From contig JBGPOP010000014.1 in assembly GCA_041488095.1 (NCBI GenBank), positions 1 through 64,000 on the forward strand: DNA of 64,000 bases. The letters are read 5' to 3'. The notes under the pieces were generated by a model. That model saw only the letters and a list, made by a program, of their open reading frames with translations, had not been told where the DNA came from and did not search any database. Shown here one piece after another: positions 42,957 to 50,528 of the stretch. Each line of letters starts with the position of its first letter. Position 1 is the first letter of the stretch. This DNA is from DASYPQ01 sp041488095. GTDB taxonomy: Bacteria; Planctomycetota; UBA1135; GCA-002686595. Position numbers and translations under genes: made by a program.

Positions 42957-44536
42957 TGGCGTCGGACTCAGGATCCAGCCCCGAGAGCTACCTCTCCTTT
43001 CGGCACGGCGCGTGGTCGTGGCTGTTCACCAGCGATCACAAGCGAATCGCGATCCTGTACCTGATCACCATCTCGGTCTGCTTCCTTTTCGCAGTCGCCA
43101 ATGCCCTGGTCCTGCGCGTCGAGGCCCTGAGCCCCGAAGGAACTCTGCTCCAGCCGGAGACCTTCGGCCGCATCTTCACGCTCCACGGCCTTTTTGCCGT
43201 GTTCTTCTTCCTGCTGCCCGCGCTGTCCTCCGTGCTCGGCAACTTCCTCGTCCCGATCGCCCTCGGAGCCCGCAATCTCGCCTTCCCTCGGGCGAACCTC
43301 CTGGGCTGGTACCTGTTCACCGCGGGCGGGCTGCTCTTGACGTGGTCGGCCATCCACGGCGGGGTGGACACGGGCTGGTCTCTCGCCACCCCGGCGAGCG
43401 CCTTGTCATCCAAGAGCGAGGTTGCCGAACCTGCCCTCGGGGCACTCTTGAGCGTTCTCTCCTCGGCCCTGATGGGGGTGAACATCCTGGCCACCGTGCA
43501 TCGCAACGGCGGCTTCTCCGCCCACGGGGCGAGACTGCGCGTATTCGTCACCACGCAATACACGGGGGCGATGATGACCGTGCTCGCCACACCGTTCTTC
43601 GTGTCGGCGATCCTCGTGCTCCTGCGGAGCCCGACCCTCGTGCGGGGGCCACACATCGACCCTTCCGAAGCCCTGCTCTACCGCAAGCTGTTCTGGATGT
43701 ATGTGCTCCCGGCACTCCACGCACCCCTGGTCTGTGCTGTCGGCATCATCACGGAGATCTTGACGACGTTCACCGGAAACGTGACTCGGCGACCGCGCTT
43801 CGTGATCTCCTGTGTGCTGGCCATCGCCGTGTTCGGCACCCTGTCCAGTGGGCCCCATCTCTTCCCCAGGGATTTGAGCCCGTATCTGCTGACCGTGTCC
43901 TCGCTGTTCGCGCTCCTCGTCGCCGTGCCCTGTGTGGCCATCGTCATGCATTGGCTCGCGATGCTGTACCGGGGCCCGGTTCGCTGGACGTCTCCGATGA
44001 TCTACTCCTTGGTGTTCGCTGCCCTGTTCACGATCGGCGGCGTCAGCGGCATGCCCCTGGCCCTTCCCCCGCTGAGTGTCCAGCTGCACAGCACGAGCTA
44101 CGAGACTGCCTACTTCCACCTCTTCATCGCCGGCGGCGTCATCACAGCCTTCATCGCCGGCCTGCACTTTTGGTGGCCGAAGATCACCGGGAGGCACTAT
44201 CCCGAGGCGATCGCGAAGTTCGTGGCCGTGGTGATCCTGATCGGCTTCAATCTCACGTTTCTCCCGCGCTACTTCCTGGGATACTTTGGCGAACCTACCC
44301 GGCTACACTCCTATCCTGCCGAGTTCCAGGCACTCGAGGTCCTCTCCTCCGCCGGCACGACCATCCTGTTCGCAGGCTTGGCCATCCCCGCCCTCTACCT
44401 CACCTGGTCGTTCTTCTGGGGGCGTTCTGCCGAGGCCAACCCATGGAACTCGGAAGGGCTCGAGTGGAGGCTGCCTTCTCCGCCGTCCCCGGCCCCGCTC
44501 GCCACCTGGGAGTCAGCGCTCGACACGAACGCGTAG
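42956..44536 (+). CDS. coxA: Divergent haem-copper oxidase subunit I homologue lacking most of the binuclear-centre ligands
   Basis: 526 aa, intact, ATG 42956 overlapping the coxB stop. About 12 helices; the fold is plainly subunit I (TLHGLFAVFFFLLPALSSVL, GNFLVPIALGARNLAFPR, LFTIGGVSGMPLA, LIGFNLTFLPRYFLG). The low-spin haem ligands remain: His77 and His388. Where oxidases have GHPEVY there is VLPALH (Leu251 for the first CuB His, Ala253 for the channel Glu, His255 for the cross-linked Tyr). The HH pair is Pro300-His301. The HxH of the two haems is Tyr386-Phe-His388, so the high-spin haem His is a Tyr. D-channel Asp is Asn107; K-channel Lys is Ile329. Ordinary O2 reduction is therefore unlikely. 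No subunit III gene follows. Confidence 0.9.
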   Translation: MASDSGSSPESYLSFRHGAWSWLFTSDHKRIAILYLITISVCFLFAVANALVLRVEALSPEGTLLQPETFGRIFTLHGLFAVFFFLLPALSSVLGNFLVPIALGARNLAFPRANLLGWYLFTAGGLLLTWSAIHGGVDTGWSLATPASALSSKSEVAEPALGALLSVLSSALMGVNILATVHRNGGFSAHGARLRVFVTTQYTGAMMTVLATPFFVSAILVLLRSPTLVRGPHIDPSEALLYRKLFWMYVLPALHAPLVCAVGIITEILTTFTGNVTRRPRFVISCVLAIAVFGTLSSGPHLFPRDLSPYLLTVSSLFALLVAVPCVAIVMHWLAMLYRGPVRWTSPMIYSLVFAALFTIGGVSGMPLALPPLSVQLHSTSYETAYFHLFIAGGVITAFIAGLHFWWPKITGRHYPEAIAKFVAVVILIGFNLTFLPRYFLGYFGEPTRLHSYPAEFQALEVLSSAGTTILFAGLAIPALYLTWSFFWGRSAEANPWNSEGLEWRLPSPPSPAPLATWESALDTNA

Positions 44537-44546
44537 ACCGTGCTCG

Positions 44547-44581
44547 GCCAAGCTGTGGTCACGATACCCCTTCCGCTTGGC
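44547..44581. terminator. Hairpin between convergent genes (possible terminator)
   Basis: Perfect 7-bp inverted repeat GCCAAGC / GCTTGGC (44547-44553 and 44575-44581) with a 21-nt loop, 10 bp after the subunit I stop and facing the BON gene end. No T-run follows, so intrinsic termination is uncertain. Confidence 0.3.
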
Positions 44582-44644
44582 TAGAGCGGGGGAGCGGCAC
44601 GGCATCGGCCATGGTGCTCGAGCCCATGGCCCGGATCGCCGGAT

Positions 44645-45325
44645 TCAAGAGTAGGGATCGATGGTGATCTCGTCCATCACGCGCTTGACGCCCGGGGTGT
44701 AGTAGGCGAGACGCTCGACCGCGTTCTTCTCGGCCCAGGAGTCCACGGTTCCCTTGAGCGTGACGATGCCATCGTGAACGTCGATCGTGAGGTGCCTGGC
44801 CTCGCGTTCGGCGCGGCGCGTGAGCGCGTCCTCGATGGAGGTACGAATCTCGGCTGCGGCGACCGCGGGAGGCTTGAATTCGATCTGGTTCGTCACGCCG
44901 CGAACCCCGCTCAGCCGTTCGACGCAGCGCGCAGCGTCCTCGCGCTGCTGCCATCGGTCGACACTTCCTTCGAGAGTGACCCAGCCGCCCGATACGGTTG
45001 ACTTGATGCGCTCATCGGGGACGTACACGTCCCAGATCAACGCAGAGCGGACGGCCTGCGCGATCTCCTGGTCGGCCTTCGCCCGGACGGGGACGCGAAC
45101 CTCGATCTCGTCCGCGACGTCGAGAACTCCGGAGATCTGATGGATCGCCTCGAGGGAAGCGATCTTCTTGGCGTAGGTATCGACGAAGCCTGTCAGGGTG
45201 ACGATGCCGTTCTTCACTTTCGTCGTGATCTCGGTTGCATCGACGCGTGGATTCCAACTCAGTTCCGTGCGGACCCTGCTCAGGATCTCGCTGTCGCTCA
45301 ATCCCGTCGTGATGGACATGTTCAT
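44645..45325 (-). CDS. Triple BON-domain protein
   Basis: 226 aa from ATG 45325. Three tandem BON domains, each ~70 residues, with the repeated core GIVTLTGFVDTYAKK, GGWVTLEGSVDRWQQR and GIVTLKGTVDSWAEKN, and the GVxxVxxxI ending (VLDVADEIEV, VRGVTNQIEF, VKRVMDEITI). No signal peptide is seen, so it resembles cytoplasmic OsmY-like multi-BON proteins, usually stress-induced and thought to bind lipid surfaces. It converges with the oxidase operon. Confidence 0.9.
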   Translation of the reverse strand: MNMSITTGLSDSEILSRVRTELSWNPRVDATEITTKVKNGIVTLTGFVDTYAKKIASLEAIHQISGVLDVADEIEVRVPVRAKADQEIAQAVRSALIWDVYVPDERIKSTVSGGWVTLEGSVDRWQQREDAARCVERLSGVRGVTNQIEFKPPAVAAAEIRTSIEDALTRRAEREARHLTIDVHDGIVTLKGTVDSWAEKNAVERLAYYTPGVKRVMDEITIDPYS

Positions 45326-45472
45326 TTCCTTTCTTGAACCGTGTTCGTTGTGTTCCAGGCACCGCGTCCGGCGGACGTGGTCAACAAGCTACGAGCCGCG
45401 AGCGAGCTGCGCCGTACCTCGATCGGCGTATTCGCCCACTCCAATGTGCGCATCCGCGACCCGGCCGCCGGC

Positions 45473-46123
45473 CTACAGCCCCAGTCCGGCGACGACCAGG
45501 CCCACCACGACGATCGCCGCCCCCGCGATCACGTCGCTGAAGCGATCGAGCCGGGGCGATCGCAGACGCTGCGCTCCGGCGTGCGCGGGCAGCACCAGCA
45601 GGACCATCGTCCCGATCGTGCTGGCCTCGTAGGCGAGAACGACGGCGAGCGTCTTCAGCGTGCCGAGCGGGGCCGCGGCGAACATCAGCGGCATGACGGC
45701 CACGCACGGATCGGCCGAGAAGAGCAGGAAGAGCGTGAGAGACGTCCTTCGCTGCGCATCGTGGACGTGGTCGTAGTGCGCGTGGGAGTGGCCGTGCAGC
45801 CTGCCGGCGACGCTGCGACGGAGCCCCCAAATCGCGTAGGCGATCCCGAATCCGATCAAGAGGAGGCCGGCCACGGATTCCATCCTCCGCCCGAACGCCT
45901 GGAGCGCCTCGAGCCCGAGGTAGAGCGCGACCAGGCCGAGCACGACCGATGCGGTCACGTGCCCGAACCCGCACAGGATCGTCGTCCGGGCCGTGCGGCC
46001 TCTCGACCAGTGCTGAGCCCGGGCGATCGCCACGAACGGGGCCCAGTGGTCGGGCGCCACCGAGTGCAGCGATCCGACCGTCCCGGCGGCTCCGAGGAGC
46101 GCGGCGAACAGCGGATCGCTCAC
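45473..46123 (-). CDS. Nickel/cobalt transporter-like membrane protein, last gene of the hydrogenase operon
   Basis: 216 aa from GTG 46123, overlapping the hypB stop. Six or so helices; the first has HSVAPDHWAPFVAIAR, the HxxxxDH-type motif of NiCoT/RcnA-like metal transporters, and a cytoplasmic His-rich loop HGHSHAHYDHVHD precedes SLTLFLLFSADPCVAVMPL. Its place after hypA and hypB, the nickel-insertion factors, argues that it imports nickel for the hydrogenase, although RcnA-type exporters look similar. Confidence 0.8.
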   Translation of the reverse strand: MSDPLFAALLGAAGTVGSLHSVAPDHWAPFVAIARAQHWSRGRTARTTILCGFGHVTASVVLGLVALYLGLEALQAFGRRMESVAGLLLIGFGIAYAIWGLRRSVAGRLHGHSHAHYDHVHDAQRRTSLTLFLLFSADPCVAVMPLMFAAAPLGTLKTLAVVLAYEASTIGTMVLLVLPAHAGAQRLRSPRLDRFSDVIAGAAIVVVGLVVAGLGL

Positions 46124-46854
46124 AGCGCCGCCTCCGCCGCGGCGGAGGTGCGCAGCCGGTCGAGCCGCTCCTCGAGCCATGCGATCCACTCCTCGAGGCC
46201 TGCCCCTGCGCGCGCCGAGAGCGGGATCGCCCGCGCGCCGGGCATCACCCGGGCGAGGTTCTCCCGGATCGTCTCGATCCGCACCTCGGGGAGGTGGGGC
46301 AGGAGATCGATCTTCGTCACCAGCACGAGATCCGCCTTGCGGAACATGACCGGGTACTTGAGCGGCTTGTCGTCGCCCTCCGTCACCGAGAGCACGACCA
46401 CGTTCGCTTCCTGGCCGAGGTCGAAGACCGCCGGGCACACGAGGTTCCCCACGTTCTCGACGAAAAGCAAGTCGAGCTCCTCCCATTCCGTCCCGTGCAG
46501 GCCCGACCCGTGCAGGGCCTCGTGCACGAGGTCCGCGTCGAGGTGGCAGGCCGAGCCCGTCGTGATCCCGACGGACGGGATCCCCGCCGCGCGCAGGCGC
46601 TCGGCGTCGCGATCGGTGGCGAGATCGCCGCTGATGGCGGCGATCCGCAGATGAGGAGCGAGACGACACGCCGTCGCCTCGAGGACGGCCGTCTTCCCCG
46701 ACCCGGGCGAGCCCATGACGTTGATCGCGAGCACTCCCGTCTCCCGGAAGTGCTCGCGGTTGTGCGCCGCGCGGAGGTCGTTCCCGCGGAGAATCCTCTG
46801 GTGAACCTCGACGGGCACGAGGCGCTCGTCGCCGCAGCCGCAGGACTCGCACAT
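46120..46854 (-). CDS. hypB: Hydrogenase nickel incorporation GTPase HypB
   Basis: 244 aa from ATG 46854, overlapping the hypA stop. N-terminal metal motif CESCGCGDE, no long His stretch. GTPase motifs: G1 NVMGSPGSGKT, G3-like LDLLFVENVGNLVCP, G4 VTKIDL. HypB drives nickel release to the large subunit together with HypA. Downstream neighbour is the nickel transporter. Confidence 0.95.
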   Translation of the reverse strand: MCESCGCGDERLVPVEVHQRILRGNDLRAAHNREHFRETGVLAINVMGSPGSGKTAVLEATACRLAPHLRIAAISGDLATDRDAERLRAAGIPSVGITTGSACHLDADLVHEALHGSGLHGTEWEELDLLFVENVGNLVCPAVFDLGQEANVVVLSVTEGDDKPLKYPVMFRKADLVLVTKIDLLPHLPEVRIETIRENLARVMPGARAIPLSARAGAGLEEWIAWLEERLDRLRTSAAAEAAL

Positions 46855-47195
46855 CACGGCACCTCCATCTCGATGCGCTCGAGGACGATCTCGTCGCCTG
46901 CGACGAGCTGGGTCGGCACGCCGCACTCCGGGCACGAAAGCAGCTCGCCCGGCGGGCGAGAGAGCCCGCAGCGCGGGCAGGCCCAGCGGGCCGCGACGGC
47001 GTGCAGCTCGAGCTCCGCGTGCGAGCAGACCGTTCCCCCGCACCAGGCCTCGTAGGCCGAGGCGAAAAGCGACGGCTCGACACCCGAGAGCTCGCCGAGG
47101 CTCACGTGGATCCTCCCGACCGACGTCGCTCCGCGAAGGGCGGCCGCACGGTCGACCTCCTCGACGAGCGCCTGGACGATCGTGAGCTCGTGCAC
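46854..47195 (-). CDS. hypA: Hydrogenase maturation nickel metallochaperone HypA
   Basis: 113 aa from GTG 47195, giving the essential N-terminal Met-His-Glu (MHELTIVQALVEEV) that binds nickel. The zinc site CPRCGLSRPPG ... CPECG is intact. Nickel delivery to HypB and the hydrogenase large subunit. One base separates its start from the stop of the hydratase gene upstream. Confidence 0.93.
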   Translation of the reverse strand: MHELTIVQALVEEVDRAAALRGATSVGRIHVSLGELSGVEPSLFASAYEAWCGGTVCSHAELELHAVAARWACPRCGLSRPPGELLSCPECGVPTQLVAGDEIVLERIEMEVP

Positions 47196-47196
47196 C

Positions 47197-48039
47197 TCAG
47201 ACTCCCTGGAAGCGCGCCGGGCGCTTCTCGAAAAACGCCGCGAGGCCCTCGGCGAAGTCCTCCGTGCCGGCGATCCGGCGGAGCTCTTCGAGCTCCTGGT
47301 CGAGGTGGTGGTCGAGCCGGTCGACACCAGCGGCCCGGTTCAGGAGGCCCTTCGCGACCCCGAACGCGCGCGTCGGTCCCTCGGCGAGGCGGCGCGCGAG
47401 ATCGAGGGCGCGTTCGTCGAATCCCTCGACCGGGTGCACGGAGGTCACGAGCCCGGCGTCGCGGGCCTGCGCGGCCGTGAGGCGCGGGTTCAGGAGCACG
47501 AGCTCCATCGCGCGCCGCAGGCCGACGAGGCGCGGCAGGAGGAACGTGGAACTCTCCGCTCCGGTGAGGCCGGTGCGCGCGTAGGCCCACTCGAAGGTCG
47601 CGCGCTCGCTCGCGAGGACCAGGTCGCAGGACATCGCCAGTCCGAACCCGCCTGCGGCGGCGATCCCGTCCACGGCCGCGATCCAGGGCTTCGGCGCGCG
47701 GCGGATCTCCGAGATCGCGCTGTGGAGGTACTCCAGGATCTGCTTGAACACCTCGCCGTACCCTTCCGGGGTCTTGCAAGTTTCCGGCTGGAGGTAGCCG
47801 AGATCGTCCTTGTCGCCGCCGGCGCGGATGTACTTCAGGTCCGCGCCGCTGCAGAAGACGCCCGGGGCGCCGCGCAGGATCACGCAGCGGACGGACTCGT
47901 CGCGCGCGAGCTGCAGACCCGCCTTGCGCAGGTCGCGAGCGGTCTCGACGTCGAGCGAGTTGAAGCGCGCGGGCCGGTCGATCGAGAGGATTCCGACCGC
48001 GCCCTCGCGCTCGATCCGGATGGGACTCGCTTCGGTCAT
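47197..48039 (-). CDS. Enoyl-CoA hydratase/isomerase-family protein inside the hydrogenase maturation operon
   Basis: 280 aa from ATG 48039. Crotonase fold: IDRPARFNSLDVE, GVFCSGADLKYI (oxyanion hole), KPWIAAVDGIAAAGGFGLAM (second oxyanion Gly), SCDLVLASERATFEWAYART and LLPRLVGLRRAMELVLL. The Glu usually needed for hydration appears in GAESSTFLLPR. It lies 10 bp after hypE and 1 bp before hypA in a tightly packed operon. HypX, a known hydrogenase factor making CO from a formyl group, ends in a crotonase-like module, so a related role is conceivable but not shown; there is no formyltransferase-type half here. A plain beta-oxidation role remains possible. Confidence 0.88.
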   Translation of the reverse strand: MTEASPIRIEREGAVGILSIDRPARFNSLDVETARDLRKAGLQLARDESVRCVILRGAPGVFCSGADLKYIRAGGDKDDLGYLQPETCKTPEGYGEVFKQILEYLHSAISEIRRAPKPWIAAVDGIAAAGGFGLAMSCDLVLASERATFEWAYARTGLTGAESSTFLLPRLVGLRRAMELVLLNPRLTAAQARDAGLVTSVHPVEGFDERALDLARRLAEGPTRAFGVAKGLLNRAAGVDRLDHHLDQELEELRRIAGTEDFAEGLAAFFEKRPARFQGV

Positions 48040-48049
48040 CGTGCGTGCC

Positions 48050-49087
48050 TCAGCAGATGCGGGGCAGCGGATCGCCCTCGATCTCCCCGAGGATCCTGCG
48101 CCCGAAGCCGGTGTCGAGGATGACGGTGCCGGGACGCTCGGCGGTGCACGTCCCCACGATCGCGGCCTCCCGCCCGAGCGGATGCGCGCGCAGCGCCGGG
48201 AGCACGCACGCGGCCGCCTCCGGCCGGACGCCGATCACGGCCTTGCCCTCGTTGGCGACGTGCAGCGGGTCGATGCCGAGGAGCTCGGCGGCCGCGCGGA
48301 CCGTTTCGCCGACCGGGACCGCGCCCTCGTCGAGGACGATCCCGACCCGGCTCTTCGCCGCCATCTCGTGGAGAGCGCTGGCGAGGCCTCCTCGCGTCGG
48401 GTCCTTCATCGCCGTGATCCCCTCGCCGGCCGCCTCGAGGGCCGCGCGGACGAGCCCGTTGATCGGCGCGACGTCCGAGCGGAGGCTCGCGCCGAGGTCG
48501 ATCCCCTTGCGCGCCGCGAGGATCGAGAAGCCGTGGTCGCCGACCGTCCCGGTCACGAGGATCCGGTCGCCGGGCCGGAGCGTGCAGTCGCGCACCACGC
48601 GGCTCGTCAAGGCGACTCCGGTGGTGTTGATGGCGATCCCGTCGAGCTCGCCGCGGCCCATGACCTTCGTGTCGCCGGTGACGATGCGCGTGCCCGCTTC
48701 GCGGCAGGTCGCCTCGGCCGAGGCCTGGATCCGCTCGAGCTCCTGGAGCCCGAACCCCTCCTCGAGGATCACCCCGCAGGTCAAGGCCAGCACCTCGGTG
48801 GCTCCCATCATCGAGAGGTCGTTGACCGTGCCCGAGACGGCGAGCCTCCCGATGTCGCCGCCCGGGAAGAAGCGCGGGTGCACGACGTGGGAGTCCGTGG
48901 TCACGACGAGCCAGCGGTCGCCCAGCCAGAGCGCGGCGCCGTCGTCCATCGCCGCGAGGCCGACCTCCTCCGGCGACGCGGGCGCGGAGCCGTCGACGAA
49001 CACGGACTCGATCAGTGCGCGCATCGCGCGTCCACCGGAGCCGTGCTTCAACGCGATCCGCTCGTCCAGCAGGTGCCTCGTGGTCAC
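48050..49087 (-). CDS. hypE: Hydrogenase expression/formation protein HypE
   Basis: 345 aa from GTG 49087, overlapping the hypD stop. N-terminal ALKHGSGGRAM and GLAAMDDGAALWLG, VTGDTKVMGRGELDG, MKDPTRGGLA are family motifs of this PurM-like ATPase. The C-terminus ends PRIC: the last Cys is carbamoylated by HypF and dehydrated to the cyanide ligand of the active-site iron. All residues for this chemistry look present. Confidence 0.96.
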   Translation of the reverse strand: MTTRHLLDERIALKHGSGGRAMRALIESVFVDGSAPASPEEVGLAAMDDGAALWLGDRWLVVTTDSHVVHPRFFPGGDIGRLAVSGTVNDLSMMGATEVLALTCGVILEEGFGLQELERIQASAEATCREAGTRIVTGDTKVMGRGELDGIAINTTGVALTSRVVRDCTLRPGDRILVTGTVGDHGFSILAARKGIDLGASLRSDVAPINGLVRAALEAAGEGITAMKDPTRGGLASALHEMAAKSRVGIVLDEGAVPVGETVRAAAELLGIDPLHVANEGKAVIGVRPEAAACVLPALRAHPLGREAAIVGTCTAERPGTVILDTGFGRRILGEIEGDPLPRIC

Positions 49088-50229
49088 GGCGCACCTCCGA
49101 GGTCCGGATGGCCGCCGTACTCGTGCCAGATCCGGCACGAGCCCTCGGTCGAGACCATGCACGCGCCGACCGGCCGCTCGGGAACGCACTCGCTGCCGAA
49201 GAGCCGGCAGTCCGTCGGCCGGGAGAGCCCGGCCATGATGTTCCCGCACACGCACGCCTCCGCGAGAGGCGAGGGAACCTCGTCCCAGAGGCTGGCGAGG
49301 TCGATCTCGAACCGCCGCCGCGCGTCGACGTGCGCGAACTCGTCCCGGAGACGCAGGTTGCCGTTCGGCACGTGCGCGATCCCGCGCCAGCGGCCGCCGA
49401 CGGGCCGGAACACGCGCCAGAGACGCTCCTGCGCCGGCCGATTGCCCTCGCGCGTGACGCAGCGCGGGTACATGTTGGCGACGGTCGCGCGGCCGGCGCG
49501 GACGAGCTCGACGAGCTTCGCGAGGCCGGCCAGGATGTCGAGCGGCTCGAACCCGGCGACGACGACCGGCAGCCCGTGGCGCTCGACGAACGGCTCGAAG
49601 ATGCCGAAGCCCGTGATCGTGGCGGCGTGGCCGGCCGCGAGGAACCCCTGGACGCGCGTCGAGGGCATCTCGGCCACGATCTCCATCACCGGCGGGATGT
49701 ACTTGTGGGCCGAGAGCACCGAGAAGTTCGCGGGCGGTCCGGCGAGGAGCACCGCCGCAGTCGCGACCGCGGTCGTCTCGAAGCCCGAGGCGAAGAACAC
49801 GACCTCGTCCGTGGAGCTCCGGGCGAGCTCGACCGCCTGCGAGACGCTGTAGACGACGTCGACCTTCGCACCCTCGGCCTGCGCGTCGGCGAGGGAGATC
49901 GCCGTGCCGGGCACGCGGAGCATGTCGCCGTACGTCGCGATCCGGAAACCCTGCCGCGCGAGCACGACCGCCTCGTCGACCTCCGGCATGTCGGTCACGC
50001 ACACCGGACAACCCGGACCCATGATCACGTCGAGCCCCTCGGGCAGGACGGAGCGGAGGCCGAAGCGCGCGATCGCCTGCTCGTGGCTGCCGCAGACGTG
50101 CATGACCGAGACGCGCGGCCCCGCGTCGGGCGACGCAAGGCGGTGCAGGCGGCCGAGGAGGCCCTTCGCCCGCACCGGGTCCCGGAACTGGAGCGGGCGG
50201 GAGAGCTCCTTCTGATCGAGGGAGTTCAT
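49084..50229 (-). CDS. hypD: Hydrogenase formation protein HypD
   Basis: 381 aa from ATG 50229, overlapping the hypC stop. Motifs: HVCGSHEQAIARFGLRS with the key Cys, GPGCPVCVTDM, FFASGFETTAVATAA, AGFEPLDIL, and the [4Fe-4S] cysteines near the C-terminus (CVCGNIMAGLSRPTDCRLFG). It forms the scaffold with HypC on which Fe(CN)2CO is built. Confidence 0.96.
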   Translation of the reverse strand: MNSLDQKELSRPLQFRDPVRAKGLLGRLHRLASPDAGPRVSVMHVCGSHEQAIARFGLRSVLPEGLDVIMGPGCPVCVTDMPEVDEAVVLARQGFRIATYGDMLRVPGTAISLADAQAEGAKVDVVYSVSQAVELARSSTDEVVFFASGFETTAVATAAVLLAGPPANFSVLSAHKYIPPVMEIVAEMPSTRVQGFLAAGHAATITGFGIFEPFVERHGLPVVVAGFEPLDILAGLAKLVELVRAGRATVANMYPRCVTREGNRPAQERLWRVFRPVGGRWRGIAHVPNGNLRLRDEFAHVDARRRFEIDLASLWDEVPSPLAEACVCGNIMAGLSRPTDCRLFGSECVPERPVGACMVSTEGSCRIWHEYGGHPDLGGAP

Positions 50230-50528
50230 CCCGTGCTTCCGTCTCCCGCTGTGGCGCCCGCCGCGGCGATCTCGGCGCGCACGTCGCGGGCCATGGAGTC
50301 CTCCGCGGAGGCTTCGGAGAGGAGCGTCTCGTAGAGCGCGAGCGTCTCGCCGATCTCCTCCTCGGGGATCCTGCGGATCGCGAAGCCGACGTGATTCAAG
50401 ACCCAGTCGCCGGGCCCGACCGGCTGGTCGACGACGTCGAGGCGGACCGGGCGCCGGACTCCCCAGAAGTCGACGGTGGCGATCCCCTCGCGGACCTCGA
50501 TCACCCGGCCGGGAACTCCCAGACACAT
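50226..50528 (-). CDS. hypC: Hydrogenase assembly chaperone HypC/HupF
   Basis: 100 aa from ATG 50528. The N-terminal MCLGVPGRV with the essential Cys2 is intact, followed by VDFWGVRRPV, GDWVLNHVGFAI and EIGETLALYETLL. It carries the iron precursor from HypD to the large subunit. Overlaps both neighbours by a few bases. Confidence 0.95.
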   Translation of the reverse strand: MCLGVPGRVIEVREGIATVDFWGVRRPVRLDVVDQPVGPGDWVLNHVGFAIRRIPEEEIGETLALYETLLSEASAEDSMARDVRAEIAAAGATAGDGSTG

